From CAYJBH01 sp964368815 (lineage in GTDB: Bacteria; Bacillota; Clostridia; Oscillospirales; Ruminococcaceae): 64,000 bases of DNA. Made by a program: the position numbers and the translations under genes. Positions 34,635 through 43,831 of the stretch are shown here, one piece after another. Below the pieces are notes generated by a model, which worked only from the letters and a program-made list of their open reading frames with translations, had not been told where the DNA came from and searched no databases. The DNA lies in assembly GCA_964368815.1 (NCBI GenBank), contig CAYJDA010000011.1, positions 1 through 64,000 on the forward strand. Reading direction: 5' to 3'. Every line of letters starts with the position of its first letter. Positions within the stretch are counted from its first letter, which is position 1.

Positions 34635-37600
34635 ATGACAAACACGCTTTATGATAAAAGATATGAACATGATGCCTGTGGCATAGGTGCTGTTGTATCG
34701 ATTGATGGGATAAAAAGTCATGAGGTTGTTTCAAATGCACTTTCGATTGTAGAAAAATTGGAGCATCGCGCCGGCAAGGATGCACTCGGTGAAACGGGTG
34801 ACGGCGTTGGAATTTTGACTCAAATCTCACATAGTTTTTTCTCATGTCTAGAGCTGGGATTTGATATTGGTGGTGAGCGTGATTACGGTATCGGAATGTT
34901 TTTTTTGCCCTCTAATCCTCAAAAAAGGAAACAAGCAAAAAATATGTTTGAAGTTATTGCTCAAAAAGAGGGTGTAGAAATTTTAGGTTGGCGAGCTGTT
35001 CCTACTAACCCTCGCGTATTAGGAAAAAGAGCTGTTGAAAAAATGCCCTGCATAGAGCAGTGTTTTATAAAAAGACCCCAAAATCTTAACCAAGGAATTG
35101 AATTTGACCGTAGGTTGTATATAATTCGTCGTGAGTTTGAGCACAGTTCAAAAGACAGCTATATCCCCAGCCTTTCATCACGTACTATAGTATATAAAGG
35201 AATGTTTTTGGTTAATCAGCTGCGAGCATTCTATCTCGATCTGCAAGATACTTCCTACAATAGCTCAATAGCTATGGTACATTCACGATTTTCTACCAAC
35301 ACTAACCCAAGCTGGGAAAGGGCACATCCTAACAGGGTTATTCTTCACAATGGTGAGATCAACACAATTAGAGGAAATGCCGACCGAATGATTGCAAGAG
35401 AAGAAACTCTTTTCTCAAACGTAATGGATGACGAAATAGTAAAAGTTTTGCCAATTATCGACAGTGAAGGTTCAGACTCGGCAATGTTGGATAATACTCT
35501 TGAGTTTATGTATATGAACGGTGTCGACCTTCCACTAGCCGTTATGATGACGATACCGGAACCCTGGAAAAACGATCCGTATATGGACCGAAACAAAAAG
35601 GATTTCTATCACTACTACGCAACTATGATGGAACCGTGGGATGGCCCTGCTGCCATCCTATTTTCTGACGGGGATATTATGGGCGCGGTGCTGGACAGAA
35701 ACGGTTTGCGTCCATCAAGATACTATATAACAAAAGACAATATGCTTATATTATCCTCCGAGGTAGGTGTTCTGGAGATCCCCCCCGAAAACGTCGTTAA
35801 AAAATCTCGCCTTCAGCCCGGCAAAATGTTGCTGGTTGATACGGTAAATAAAAAAGTTGTGTCTGACGAGGAGCTAAAAAGCAATTATGCAAAACGCAAA
35901 CCTTACGGCGAGTGGCTGGATAGAAATCTTATAAACCTAAAGGATTTAGAGCTTCCTAATAAAAAAGTTTCTATGTACAGCAAAAAATTTCGTGAGAAGC
36001 TATACAAAGTTTTCGGATACACCTATGAAGATGTAAAGCAGGTTATTCTTCCTATGGCAAAAAACGGCATCGAGGCTACTGCTTCGATGGGAACGGACAT
36101 TCCTCTTGCAGTACTATCTGAAAAACATCAGCCTCTTTTTAGATATTTTAAGCAGATGTTCGCACAGGTAACCAACCCTCCAATAGACTCTCTTCGTGAG
36201 GAAATTGTTACCGATACTACTGTATACCTAGGATCAGACGGTAATCTGCTCAGCGATAGTGCTGAAAACTGTAGGGTTCTTGAAATTCAAAACCCTATTC
36301 TTAGCGGAACCGATTTATTCAAGATTAAAAATCTTAACGGAAAAGGTTTTAAAACTGATACCGTGTCGATTTGCTACTATAAAAACACATCCCTTGAACA
36401 GGCGCTTCAACAACTTTTCGTGAGCTGTGATAGAGCGTATAAAAAGGGTGCAAACATTATTATTTTATCCGATAGAGGTGTAGACGAAAATCATGTTGCT
36501 ATTCCCTCACTTCTTGCAGTTTCTGCCATGGAGCAGTATCTGATAAGAACAAAAAAGCGTACCGCAGTTTCAATAGTTTTGGAGAGTGCAGAACCACGTG
36601 ATGTTCATCAGTTTTCAACTCTTCTGGGTTATGGTGCACGTGCTATAAACCCTTACCTTGCGCATGAATGCATTGAGGAACTTATTGAGGAAAAAGTTCT
36701 CGACAAGGACCCCTACACAGCAATACAGGACTATAACCATGCTGTACTTCACGGAATTGTTAAGGTGTCGGCAAAGATGGGTATATCGGTACTACAATCG
36801 TACCAGTCGGCACAGATATTTGAAGCTGTGGGTATCAACAAAGAGGTTATTGACAAGTATTTTACCAATACCGTTTCTCGTGTTGAGGGAATAGGTCTAT
36901 GTGAAATTGAAGAGGGGGTTGAGTTTAAACACTCCTCGGCATTTGACCCATTAGGGCTTGGGGTTGACAACACCCTCGACAGCACAGGTTTTTTAAGGTT
37001 GCGTAGCGGTGACGATAAAGAAGATCACCTATACAATCCTTCTACAATAATTGCTTTGCAGCAAGCGGTACAAGGCGGAGACTACACCCGCTTTAAAGAG
37101 TACACCGCTATGGTGGACGATGAACATAAACCTCACACTCTCAGAGGGCTACTTGCTTTTAACTTTAACGAAGCAACCTCGATATCTATAGATGAAGTTG
37201 AATCGGCAGATGAGATAGTTAAACGTTTTAAAACCGGCGCAATGTCGTATGGTTCAATTTCTAAAGAAGCGCACGAATGCATGGCAATTGCAATGAACAG
37301 ACTTGGCGGTAAATCAAATTCCGGCGAGGGCGGAGAAGAGCCGGAGCGTCTTAAAACAGGAAAGAACAGTGCAATTAAGCAGGTTGCATCCGGTCGCTTT
37401 GGTGTTACATCTGAATATCTGTTGTCGGCAAAAGAAATTCAAATAAAGATGGCGCAGGGCGCAAAACCCGGTGAAGGCGGTCATCTTCCCGGTGCAAAGG
37501 TGTACCCATGGATAGCCAAAACCCGACACTCCACCCCCGGTGTGTCGCTTATCTCCCCTCCCCCTCACCATGACATCTACTCCATCGAGGATTTGGCACA

Positions 37601-39146
37601 ACTGATTTACGACCTTAAAAACGCCAACCGTTCGGCAAGAATATCGGTAAAATTAGTTTCCGAAGCCGGTGTAGGAACAATTGCCGCCGGTGTTGCAAAA
37701 GCTGGCGCTTCGGTTATTCTCATTTCGGGATACGACGGTGGCACGGGTGCTGCCCCGCTTAGTTCGATTTTAGATGCGGGACTTCCTTGGGAGCTGGGAG
37801 TTGCCGAAACACACCAAACTCTTATACAAAATGGTCTGCGCTCACGTGTTGTTATAGAGGCTGATGGTAAGTTGATGAGTGGGCGAGACGTTGCAATTGC
37901 CGCAATACTCGGTGCCGAAGAGTTTGGTTTTGCCACTGCACCGCTTGTTGCCATGGGATGCATGATGATGAGGGTATGCAATCTCGACACATGTCCCGTA
38001 GGGATTGCAACCCAGAACGAATGTTTGCGCAAGAGGTTTAAAGGTAAGCCTGAATATGTAGAAAACTTTATGAAATTTATTGCCGAAGAGCTACGTGAAA
38101 TTATGGCGAAGCTTGGTGTTAAACGCCTCAACGACCTTATTGGCAGAACCGACCTAATTAAAGTTAAGGAAAAGAAGATAACAAAACGTGCCGAACTTGT
38201 AGATATGCATAAAATAATATCAAGCGAATATGCAGACTGCGAGCAAAGATTGTTTAACCCTAACAATGCCTTTGATTTTATGCTGTCTGATACTGTAGAT
38301 GAGGCAGTGCTACTTAAAAAATTTAAAAGTGCCATTGAGAGCGGAACTTCACATTCCGAGAGCATTAAACTCTCCAGCATTAACAGAACCGTTGGAACCA
38401 TTCTCGGTTCTGAAATAACGGCGAAGCACGGTAGTTCCCTATCTGATGATACATTTATTCTTAAATGTTTAGGCGGTGTTGGGCAATCTTTCGGTGCCTT
38501 TATACCCAAAGGACTTACCATGAGGTTGGAGGGTGATGCAAATGATTACCTAGGCAAGGGGCTTTCGGGCGGCAAAATAGTTGTTACACCACCACAAAAA
38601 AGCACCTTTGCAGCAGAAGATAACATCATAGTCGGCAACGTTGCTTTTTACGGTGCTACCTCGGGTAAAAGCTTTATTAACGGCATTGCAGGTGAGCGTT
38701 TTATGGTTCGAAACTCCGGATGTGAATGTGTAGTTGAGGGATGTGGCGACCATGGTCTTGAATACATGACAGGCGGCAAAGCGGTAGTACTCGGTGAAAC
38801 CGGCAAAAATTTTGCCGCAGGCATGAGTGGCGGAATAGCCTATGTGTTAGATGAAAAAAGAGATCTTTATTTAAAGCTTAACAAGGAGTTTGTTAGCATG
38901 CATGAGGTTGTTGACAGGCAGGACATTGCAGAGCTTAAAGCATTAATTGAAGATCATCACGACGAAACAAACTCATCGCTTGCCAAAAATATTTTAGACA
39001 GTTTTGAAGAATATTTGCCAAGCTTTAAAAAGATTGTACCAAACCGATATATTCAGATGCTTAAACTGATTGATGAGTTTAAGGAAAAAGGTTCTTCGCA
39101 GGAAGATGCGGTTATGGAAGCATTTACAGCCTCGCTCGCACATTAA
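34635..39146 (+). CDS. gltB: Glutamate synthase, large (alpha) subunit
   Basis: 1503 residues from the ATG after TTGGAGG. A class II glutamine amidotransferase domain comes first: after a short propeptide, the catalytic Cys of HDACGIGAV. The central domain and the FMN/Fe-S synthase domain follow (GAMSYGSISKEAHECMAIAMN, then CNLDTCPVGIATQ with the [3Fe-4S] cysteines). The C-terminal GXGXG beta-helix includes LGKGLSGGKIVV. It makes two glutamates from glutamine and 2-oxoglutarate together with GltD. The leader carries the ANTAR-type element. Confidence 0.95.
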   Translation: MTNTLYDKRYEHDACGIGAVVSIDGIKSHEVVSNALSIVEKLEHRAGKDALGETGDGVGILTQISHSFFSCLELGFDIGGERDYGIGMFFLPSNPQKRKQAKNMFEVIAQKEGVEILGWRAVPTNPRVLGKRAVEKMPCIEQCFIKRPQNLNQGIEFDRRLYIIRREFEHSSKDSYIPSLSSRTIVYKGMFLVNQLRAFYLDLQDTSYNSSIAMVHSRFSTNTNPSWERAHPNRVILHNGEINTIRGNADRMIAREETLFSNVMDDEIVKVLPIIDSEGSDSAMLDNTLEFMYMNGVDLPLAVMMTIPEPWKNDPYMDRNKKDFYHYYATMMEPWDGPAAILFSDGDIMGAVLDRNGLRPSRYYITKDNMLILSSEVGVLEIPPENVVKKSRLQPGKMLLVDTVNKKVVSDEELKSNYAKRKPYGEWLDRNLINLKDLELPNKKVSMYSKKFREKLYKVFGYTYEDVKQVILPMAKNGIEATASMGTDIPLAVLSEKHQPLFRYFKQMFAQVTNPPIDSLREEIVTDTTVYLGSDGNLLSDSAENCRVLEIQNPILSGTDLFKIKNLNGKGFKTDTVSICYYKNTSLEQALQQLFVSCDRAYKKGANIIILSDRGVDENHVAIPSLLAVSAMEQYLIRTKKRTAVSIVLESAEPRDVHQFSTLLGYGARAINPYLAHECIEELIEEKVLDKDPYTAIQDYNHAVLHGIVKVSAKMGISVLQSYQSAQIFEAVGINKEVIDKYFTNTVSRVEGIGLCEIEEGVEFKHSSAFDPLGLGVDNTLDSTGFLRLRSGDDKEDHLYNPSTIIALQQAVQGGDYTRFKEYTAMVDDEHKPHTLRGLLAFNFNEATSISIDEVESADEIVKRFKTGAMSYGSISKEAHECMAIAMNRLGGKSNSGEGGEEPERLKTGKNSAIKQVASGRFGVTSEYLLSAKEIQIKMAQGAKPGEGGHLPGAKVYPWIAKTRHSTPGVSLISPPPHHDIYSIEDLAQLIYDLKNANRSARISVKLVSEAGVGTIAAGVAKAGASVILISGYDGGTGAAPLSSILDAGLPWELGVAETHQTLIQNGLRSRVVIEADGKLMSGRDVAIAAILGAEEFGFATAPLVAMGCMMMRVCNLDTCPVGIATQNECLRKRFKGKPEYVENFMKFIAEELREIMAKLGVKRLNDLIGRTDLIKVKEKKITKRAELVDMHKIISSEYADCEQRLFNPNNAFDFMLSDTVDEAVLLKKFKSAIESGTSHSESIKLSSINRTVGTILGSEITAKHGSSLSDDTFILKCLGGVGQSFGAFIPKGLTMRLEGDANDYLGKGLSGGKIVVTPPQKSTFAAEDNIIVGNVAFYGATSGKSFINGIAGERFMVRNSGCECVVEGCGDHGLEYMTGGKAVVLGETGKNFAAGMSGGIAYVLDEKRDLYLKLNKEFVSMHEVVDRQDIAELKALIEDHHDETNSSLAKNILDSFEEYLPSFKKIVPNRYIQMLKLIDEFKEKGSSQEDAVMEAFTASLAH

Positions 39147-39165
39147 ACAGAAAGGAATTTACGCT

Positions 39166-40605
39166 ATGGGAAAGCCCACAGGTTTTTTAGAATTTGAGAG
39201 AAACAGTAACGCTCGAATCTCGGTTATTGAGCGCATAAAAAACTACAACGAATTTTACGACATAAATTCGGTAGAGGAGCGTAAAAAGCAAGGAGCAAGA
39301 TGCATGAACTGCGGCGTGCCTTTCTGCGGTTCGGCATTGCCTCTTGCCGGTATGGTTACCGGGTGTCCACTTAACAACCTCATACCGGAGTGGAACGATG
39401 AAATATATAACGGTAGGTTTTCGCATGGGCTGTCGAGGCTATTAAAAACAAGTTGTTTCCCCGAATTTACCGGCAGAGTATGTCCTGCACTGTGTGAAAA
39501 GGCATGCATAAACGGAATGGACAACAACAATGATGCGGTATCTATTCGTGATAACGAGCTGTTTTTGATAGAGCAGGGATTTGCAAATGGGGATATGTCG
39601 CCAAAACCTCCCTCGGTACGAAGTGATAAAAAAGTTGCTGTTATTGGCTCCGGACCTGCCGGTCTTGCCGTTGCTCAACAACTTAATCAGCGTGGACATA
39701 ACGTAACAATATATGAGCGTGACGACAGGTTTGGCGGGCTTCTGATGTACGGCATACCCAACATGAAACTAGATAAAAAAATTATTGAACGTAGAATCGA
39801 CCTTATGAAGTCGGAGGGTATAGCTTTTGTGCCTAACATGGATTTTGGTAAAAAGCTAAAGCTTGATAAATTAACTAAAGAGTTTGATGCTGTTGTGCTA
39901 TGCTGCGGTGCAAAAAAAGCGCGTGATCTTTCGATAAAAAACAGAAATGTTGACGGTGTTTATTTTGCGGTAGACTTTTTAACAAGCACAACAAAAAGCC
40001 TTATAGAAAGCGACCTTTCCGACGATAAGTACATCAGTGCAAAGGACAAGAATGTTATAGTGCTCGGTGGAGGAGACACCGGCAACGATTGTGTCGCAAC
40101 CTCTATTCGACATGGTGCAAAATCGGTGGTTCAGATTGAGATGATGCCAAAGGCACCAGACAAACGTCTTCCAACCAACCCATGGCCACAATGGCCAAAA
40201 GTCTGCCTAACCGACTACGGCCAACAGGAGGCAATTGAACTTTTTGGAAGCGATCCACGAGTGTATCAAACTACTATTAAGGAGATTATAGAAAAGAACA
40301 ATAAAATTGTAGGTGTAATAACAGTAGGAGTAGAGTTTAAAGACGGAAAGCTTTGTGAAATTGATGGTACACAGCGCACACTTGATGCAGATTTGTTGCT
40401 GATAGCCGCAGGTTTTATAGGATATGAAGACTACTCGGCAAAGGGAATAAAAATTCCGGATAAACTTAACGTTTCCTACCAAACTGACAATGATGGAGTA
40501 TTTGCATGCGGAGACATGAAGAAAGGTCAGTCACTCGTTGTTTGGGCGGTTGCTGACGGCATTAAATGTGCAAAGGAAGTAGATACATATTTATCAGCAT
40601 TTTAA
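39166..40605 (+). CDS. gltD: Glutamate synthase, small (beta) subunit
   Basis: 479 residues from the ATG after AAAGGAA, 19 nt after gltB. The N-terminal Fe-S region has CMNCGVPFC, GCPLNN and CPALCEKAC. The FAD motif VIGSGPAGLAVAQQL and the NADPH motif VLGGGDTGNDCVATS follow. It passes electrons from NAD(P)H to the large subunit. Length and motifs are complete. Confidence 0.95.
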   Translation: MGKPTGFLEFERNSNARISVIERIKNYNEFYDINSVEERKKQGARCMNCGVPFCGSALPLAGMVTGCPLNNLIPEWNDEIYNGRFSHGLSRLLKTSCFPEFTGRVCPALCEKACINGMDNNNDAVSIRDNELFLIEQGFANGDMSPKPPSVRSDKKVAVIGSGPAGLAVAQQLNQRGHNVTIYERDDRFGGLLMYGIPNMKLDKKIIERRIDLMKSEGIAFVPNMDFGKKLKLDKLTKEFDAVVLCCGAKKARDLSIKNRNVDGVYFAVDFLTSTTKSLIESDLSDDKYISAKDKNVIVLGGGDTGNDCVATSIRHGAKSVVQIEMMPKAPDKRLPTNPWPQWPKVCLTDYGQQEAIELFGSDPRVYQTTIKEIIEKNNKIVGVITVGVEFKDGKLCEIDGTQRTLDADLLLIAAGFIGYEDYSAKGIKIPDKLNVSYQTDNDGVFACGDMKKGQSLVVWAVADGIKCAKEVDTYLSAF

Positions 40606-40614
40606 GTATTTAGT

Positions 40615-40643
40615 TTGATTTTACCTAAAAAAAATGATAAAAT
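40615..40643 (+). promoter_or_regulatory. Sigma-A promoter of purA
   Basis: -35 TTGATT (40615-40620), 17-nt spacer and -10 TAAAAT (40638-40643), about 35 nt before the ATG. This allows purA-glnA expression separate from gltBD. Confidence 0.65.
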
Positions 40644-40677
40644 TTACAATATATATTATTTACGAAAGGAAGCGCGC

Positions 40678-41946
40678 ATGATAACTGCTATTGTGGGAAC
40701 AAACTGGGGAGATGAAGGTAAGGGTAGAATGGTAGACCTTCTTTCAAGTGATTATGATATTATTTGTCGGTATCAGGGTGGAAATAATGCAGGCCATACC
40801 GTAATAAACGAGCGTGGAAAATTCATTTTAAACCTGTTGCCCTCAGGAATTTTGCGCGATACAACGGTTAATGTTATGGGAAACGGCATGGTTGTGGATG
40901 TAGAACATCTTTGTCGTGAAATTAAATCTCTTACCGATAACGGCATTACAATAACACCCGATAACCTTAAAATAAGCAACAGGGCAACAATCTGTATGCC
41001 GTATCATGTTTTGCAGGACTGCCTTGAAGAGGATAGACTGAAGGACAAAAAATTTGGCTCAACAAGACGAGGCATAGCGCCGGTATATGCAGATAAGTTT
41101 CTAAAAAAAACACTGCGTTTTTCCGATTTGTTCGACGAGGTTACTCTTAAGGAAAAAATCATTGACATTGTGGAGTGGAAAAACATTACACTAAGCGGAT
41201 ACGATACAAAGCTTCTTAATCCTGATGAGGTTTTCGAGCAACTTGTGCAGTGTGCAAAACAATTAATTCCGTTTATCAACGATACAACTGTTTATCTGAC
41301 ACAGGCAATTGAAAAAGGTAAAAATATTATGTTTGAGGCGCAGCTTGGTGCTCTTCGTGATATTGATTTTGGCATATATCCTTATACATCATCATCCTCT
41401 ACCTTAGCGGCATATGCACCGATAGGAGCAGGTATTCCGGGCGTAAAGTTAGAGGAAACGATAGGCATTATGAAAGCATATTCCAGCTGTGTGGGCGAGG
41501 GACCCTTTACTGCAGAGCTTTTTGGTAAAGAGGCAGAGGAGCTTCGCGGTGTAGGAAGTGAGTTTGGTGCCGCTACGGGCAGACCACGCCGTGTAGGGGG
41601 ATTTGATGTTGTGGCATCACGCTATGGAGTACAGATGCAGGGTGCAACACAGATAGCATTAACCAAGCTTGATATTCTCAGTTACCTTGATAAAATACCG
41701 GTGTGTACCGCATATGAAATAGACGGCAAGATTGTTAACGACTTCCCGACAGGTGATGCGCTTGTTAAAGCGAAGCCAATTTATGAGTATATGCCTGGAT
41801 TTGGCTGTGATATATCAGCCTGTAAAAAACTTGATGAACTGCCAAAATCGGCGGTGGATTATATCCGATATATTGAAAAACAAATGGGATGCCCTATTAA
41901 ATATGTATCGGTTGGTCCGGAACGCGATAGCTATATAACACTTTAA
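40678..41946 (+). CDS. purA: Adenylosuccinate synthetase
   Basis: 422 residues from the ATG after GAAAGGAAG; the longer frame from 40615 runs through the promoter. The GTP-binding loop GDEGKGRMVD is at residues 11-20 and the IMP/Asp site includes GNNAGHTV. FGSTRRGIAP and TTGRPRR-like ATGRPRRVGGFD are present. It catalyses IMP plus aspartate to adenylosuccinate. In most relatives the GDEGKG loop is followed by K; R here is conservative. Confidence 0.94.
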   Translation: MITAIVGTNWGDEGKGRMVDLLSSDYDIICRYQGGNNAGHTVINERGKFILNLLPSGILRDTTVNVMGNGMVVDVEHLCREIKSLTDNGITITPDNLKISNRATICMPYHVLQDCLEEDRLKDKKFGSTRRGIAPVYADKFLKKTLRFSDLFDEVTLKEKIIDIVEWKNITLSGYDTKLLNPDEVFEQLVQCAKQLIPFINDTTVYLTQAIEKGKNIMFEAQLGALRDIDFGIYPYTSSSSTLAAYAPIGAGIPGVKLEETIGIMKAYSSCVGEGPFTAELFGKEAEELRGVGSEFGAATGRPRRVGGFDVVASRYGVQMQGATQIALTKLDILSYLDKIPVCTAYEIDGKIVNDFPTGDALVKAKPIYEYMPGFGCDISACKKLDELPKSAVDYIRYIEKQMGCPIKYVSVGPERDSYITL

Positions 41947-41964
41947 TTTTTGGAGCAAACTAAA

Positions 41965-43215
41965 ATGAATAATACCATTAATGATGTTTTAAAGTTTATA
42001 AATGAAACCGATGTGAAGTTTATCCGCCTTGGTTTTTGCGACACCTTAGGAGCACACAAAAATATTTCTATTATGGCTAATGAGCTTGAAGACGCCTTTA
42101 AAAACGGTGTTGTATTAAAGGGTAATGCAATAAAAGGATTTGATGGCGGAACCCCTTTGCTTTTTCCCGATCCCTCCACATTGACAGTGCTTCCATGGAG
42201 ACCGGGCCCCGGTAGAGTGGTGCGTTTTTATTGCTATATAAAGGATTCGAAGGGGAATGATTATTTTGGGGACAGCCGTCTTATATTAAAAAATGTTTTG
42301 AAAAACTTTGATCAACATGGTATGCATTGTAAAATCGGCACAGATTGTGAGTTTTATCTTTTTAAAACAGATGAAAACGGTGATCCCACACATAACACGC
42401 TGGACAATGGTAGCTTTTGCGACATTGCTCCTCTCGACAAGGGCGAAAATATTCGTCGTGAAATATGCTTAAACCTTGAAGAGATGGGACTACAGCCAAA
42501 GGTTTCACACCATGAAAAGGGACCGGGGCAAAATGAAATAGATTTTAAATATAGCGAAGCATTGGATGCCGCAGATAACTTCTTAACATTTAAGTCGGTT
42601 GTGAAGGCTATATCTGCAAGAAACGGACTTTACGCTTCCTTCATGCCAAAACCGCTAAAAAATGAGGCCGGAAGCGGGCTTAGACTTAACATCTCCATCT
42701 CCGGAACATCAAAAGGTGATTTTACTAATCAAGCAGACTGCTTTGTTGCGGGAATAATTAAAAAAGCTGTGCAAATTACCATGTTTTTAAATCCAAATAT
42801 AAATTCATTTGATAGGTTAGATACCCATGGTATCCCCTGTGCTGTTAGCAGTGAAGATAGCAGCCTTAACCCGTTCATTAGAATAGTGGAAAAAAATAAT
42901 GAAAAGATGTTGATTGAACTGCGTTCACCTGATTGCACCATCAACCCTTACCTTGCCTTTGCACTGATTATAGGTGCCGGATTATATGGCATAGAGAACT
43001 CACTCAGCTTAAGCAATGTTAAAGGTGAAAGACAACTACCGCAATCATTATCTGAAGCTATAGAATTAGCACAAAACTCTGTTTTTGTTTCAAGCACTGT
43101 CGGTGCTCAACTTTTAAACACAATACTGATTGAAAAAAAACTTCAATGCGAAAAATATAACGATGCGCAGGATAAAGACAGCTACATTAACGAAAGTTGC
43201 TTTAATCTTTATTAA
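41965..43215 (+). CDS. Divergent glutamine synthetase family protein
   Basis: 416 residues, shorter than GSI (about 440-470), from the ATG after TTTGGAG. GS features kept: HHEKGPGQNEIDF (E184 and E191, n1 metal ligands), E129 of CEFYLF, MPKPL, and the C-terminal IELRSPDCTINPYLAF. Changed: the usual GSGMHxH reads GSGLRLN (about 237-242), replacing the n2-metal His by Arg; the first Glu of the PEPEF pair is Asp127; and the NRSAxIRIP segment is not recognisable. It may be weakly active, use another substrate, or act as a nitrogen sensor for the ANTAR regulator encoded next. Confidence 0.8.
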   Translation: MNNTINDVLKFINETDVKFIRLGFCDTLGAHKNISIMANELEDAFKNGVVLKGNAIKGFDGGTPLLFPDPSTLTVLPWRPGPGRVVRFYCYIKDSKGNDYFGDSRLILKNVLKNFDQHGMHCKIGTDCEFYLFKTDENGDPTHNTLDNGSFCDIAPLDKGENIRREICLNLEEMGLQPKVSHHEKGPGQNEIDFKYSEALDAADNFLTFKSVVKAISARNGLYASFMPKPLKNEAGSGLRLNISISGTSKGDFTNQADCFVAGIIKKAVQITMFLNPNINSFDRLDTHGIPCAVSSEDSSLNPFIRIVEKNNEKMLIELRSPDCTINPYLAFALIIGAGLYGIENSLSLSNVKGERQLPQSLSEAIELAQNSVFVSSTVGAQLLNTILIEKKLQCEKYNDAQDKDSYINESCFNLY

Positions 43216-43258
43216 TTCGATATGTATTGACAAATAAACGCTGAGAGGAGGTGAGGAT

Positions 43259-43831
43259 ATCGAAAGTGCACTTATAATTTCCTCAACGGACAAAGGCACA
43301 GATTTTTTGTCCGAAATATTAAAAGAGTTTTTGATAGACAGGGTTGTAACTACCTCAACAGGGCAACAGGCAAGGCGCATTATCACGGAACAGGATTTCG
43401 ATCTGGTTATAATAAACGCTCCGTTGAAGGATGAGTCAGGCGAAAAACTTTCTCGCCATATTATTTCAAAAGAAATAAGCCAGGTAATTCTTATCGTAAA
43501 AGGTGATTACTACGATGAAGTTTCCAGCCTTGTTGAGGATGACGGTGTTATTACGCTTTCAAAGCCTATTAACAGGAGTATGCTGTGGTTTTCCCTAAAA
43601 CTTGCAAGGGTTTCACACAATAGAATGAAAAAAATACAAAAAGAAAACTCAAAATTAGTTGAGAAGATAGAGGATATAAAAATAGTTTCCAGAGCAAAAA
43701 GTGTGCTGATATCCTACCTTAAAATGTCAGAGGATGAAGCCCACAAGTATATAGAACACAAGGCAATGGACGGTAGAATTACAAGACGGTCGGTTGCAGA
43801 GGGAATACTGAGGATGTATGAAGACAAATGA
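43259..43831 (+). CDS. ANTAR-domain antiterminator with pseudo-receiver (NitR/NasR-like)
   Basis: About 190 residues. The receiver-like N-terminus begins ESALIISSTDKGTDF, and the phosphoacceptor position reads LVIINAPLKDESG, with Asn for Asp. A coiled coil (KKIQKENSKLVEKIEDIK) leads to the ANTAR domain (SRAKSVLISYLKMSEDEAHKYI, then RRSVAEGIL). The receiver begins upstream of the first NTG (TTG 43307). The only codon at the right distance from GAGAGGAGG is ATC at 43259, so a rare start is proposed. ANTAR proteins bind paired hexaloop RNA hairpins to prevent termination; matching leaders precede gltB, the amidotransferase and the Amt-PII gene. Confidence 0.85.
   Translation: MESALIISSTDKGTDFLSEILKEFLIDRVVTTSTGQQARRIITEQDFDLVIINAPLKDESGEKLSRHIISKEISQVILIVKGDYYDEVSSLVEDDGVITLSKPINRSMLWFSLKLARVSHNRMKKIQKENSKLVEKIEDIKIVSRAKSVLISYLKMSEDEAHKYIEHKAMDGRITRRSVAEGILRMYEDK

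Noticed and set aside
37607..38521. 304-codon open frame on the minus strand inside gltB
   Set aside because: It is fully antisense to the strongly supported gltB frame, has low-complexity Ser/Ile/Leu composition and no ribosome site; a shadow frame.
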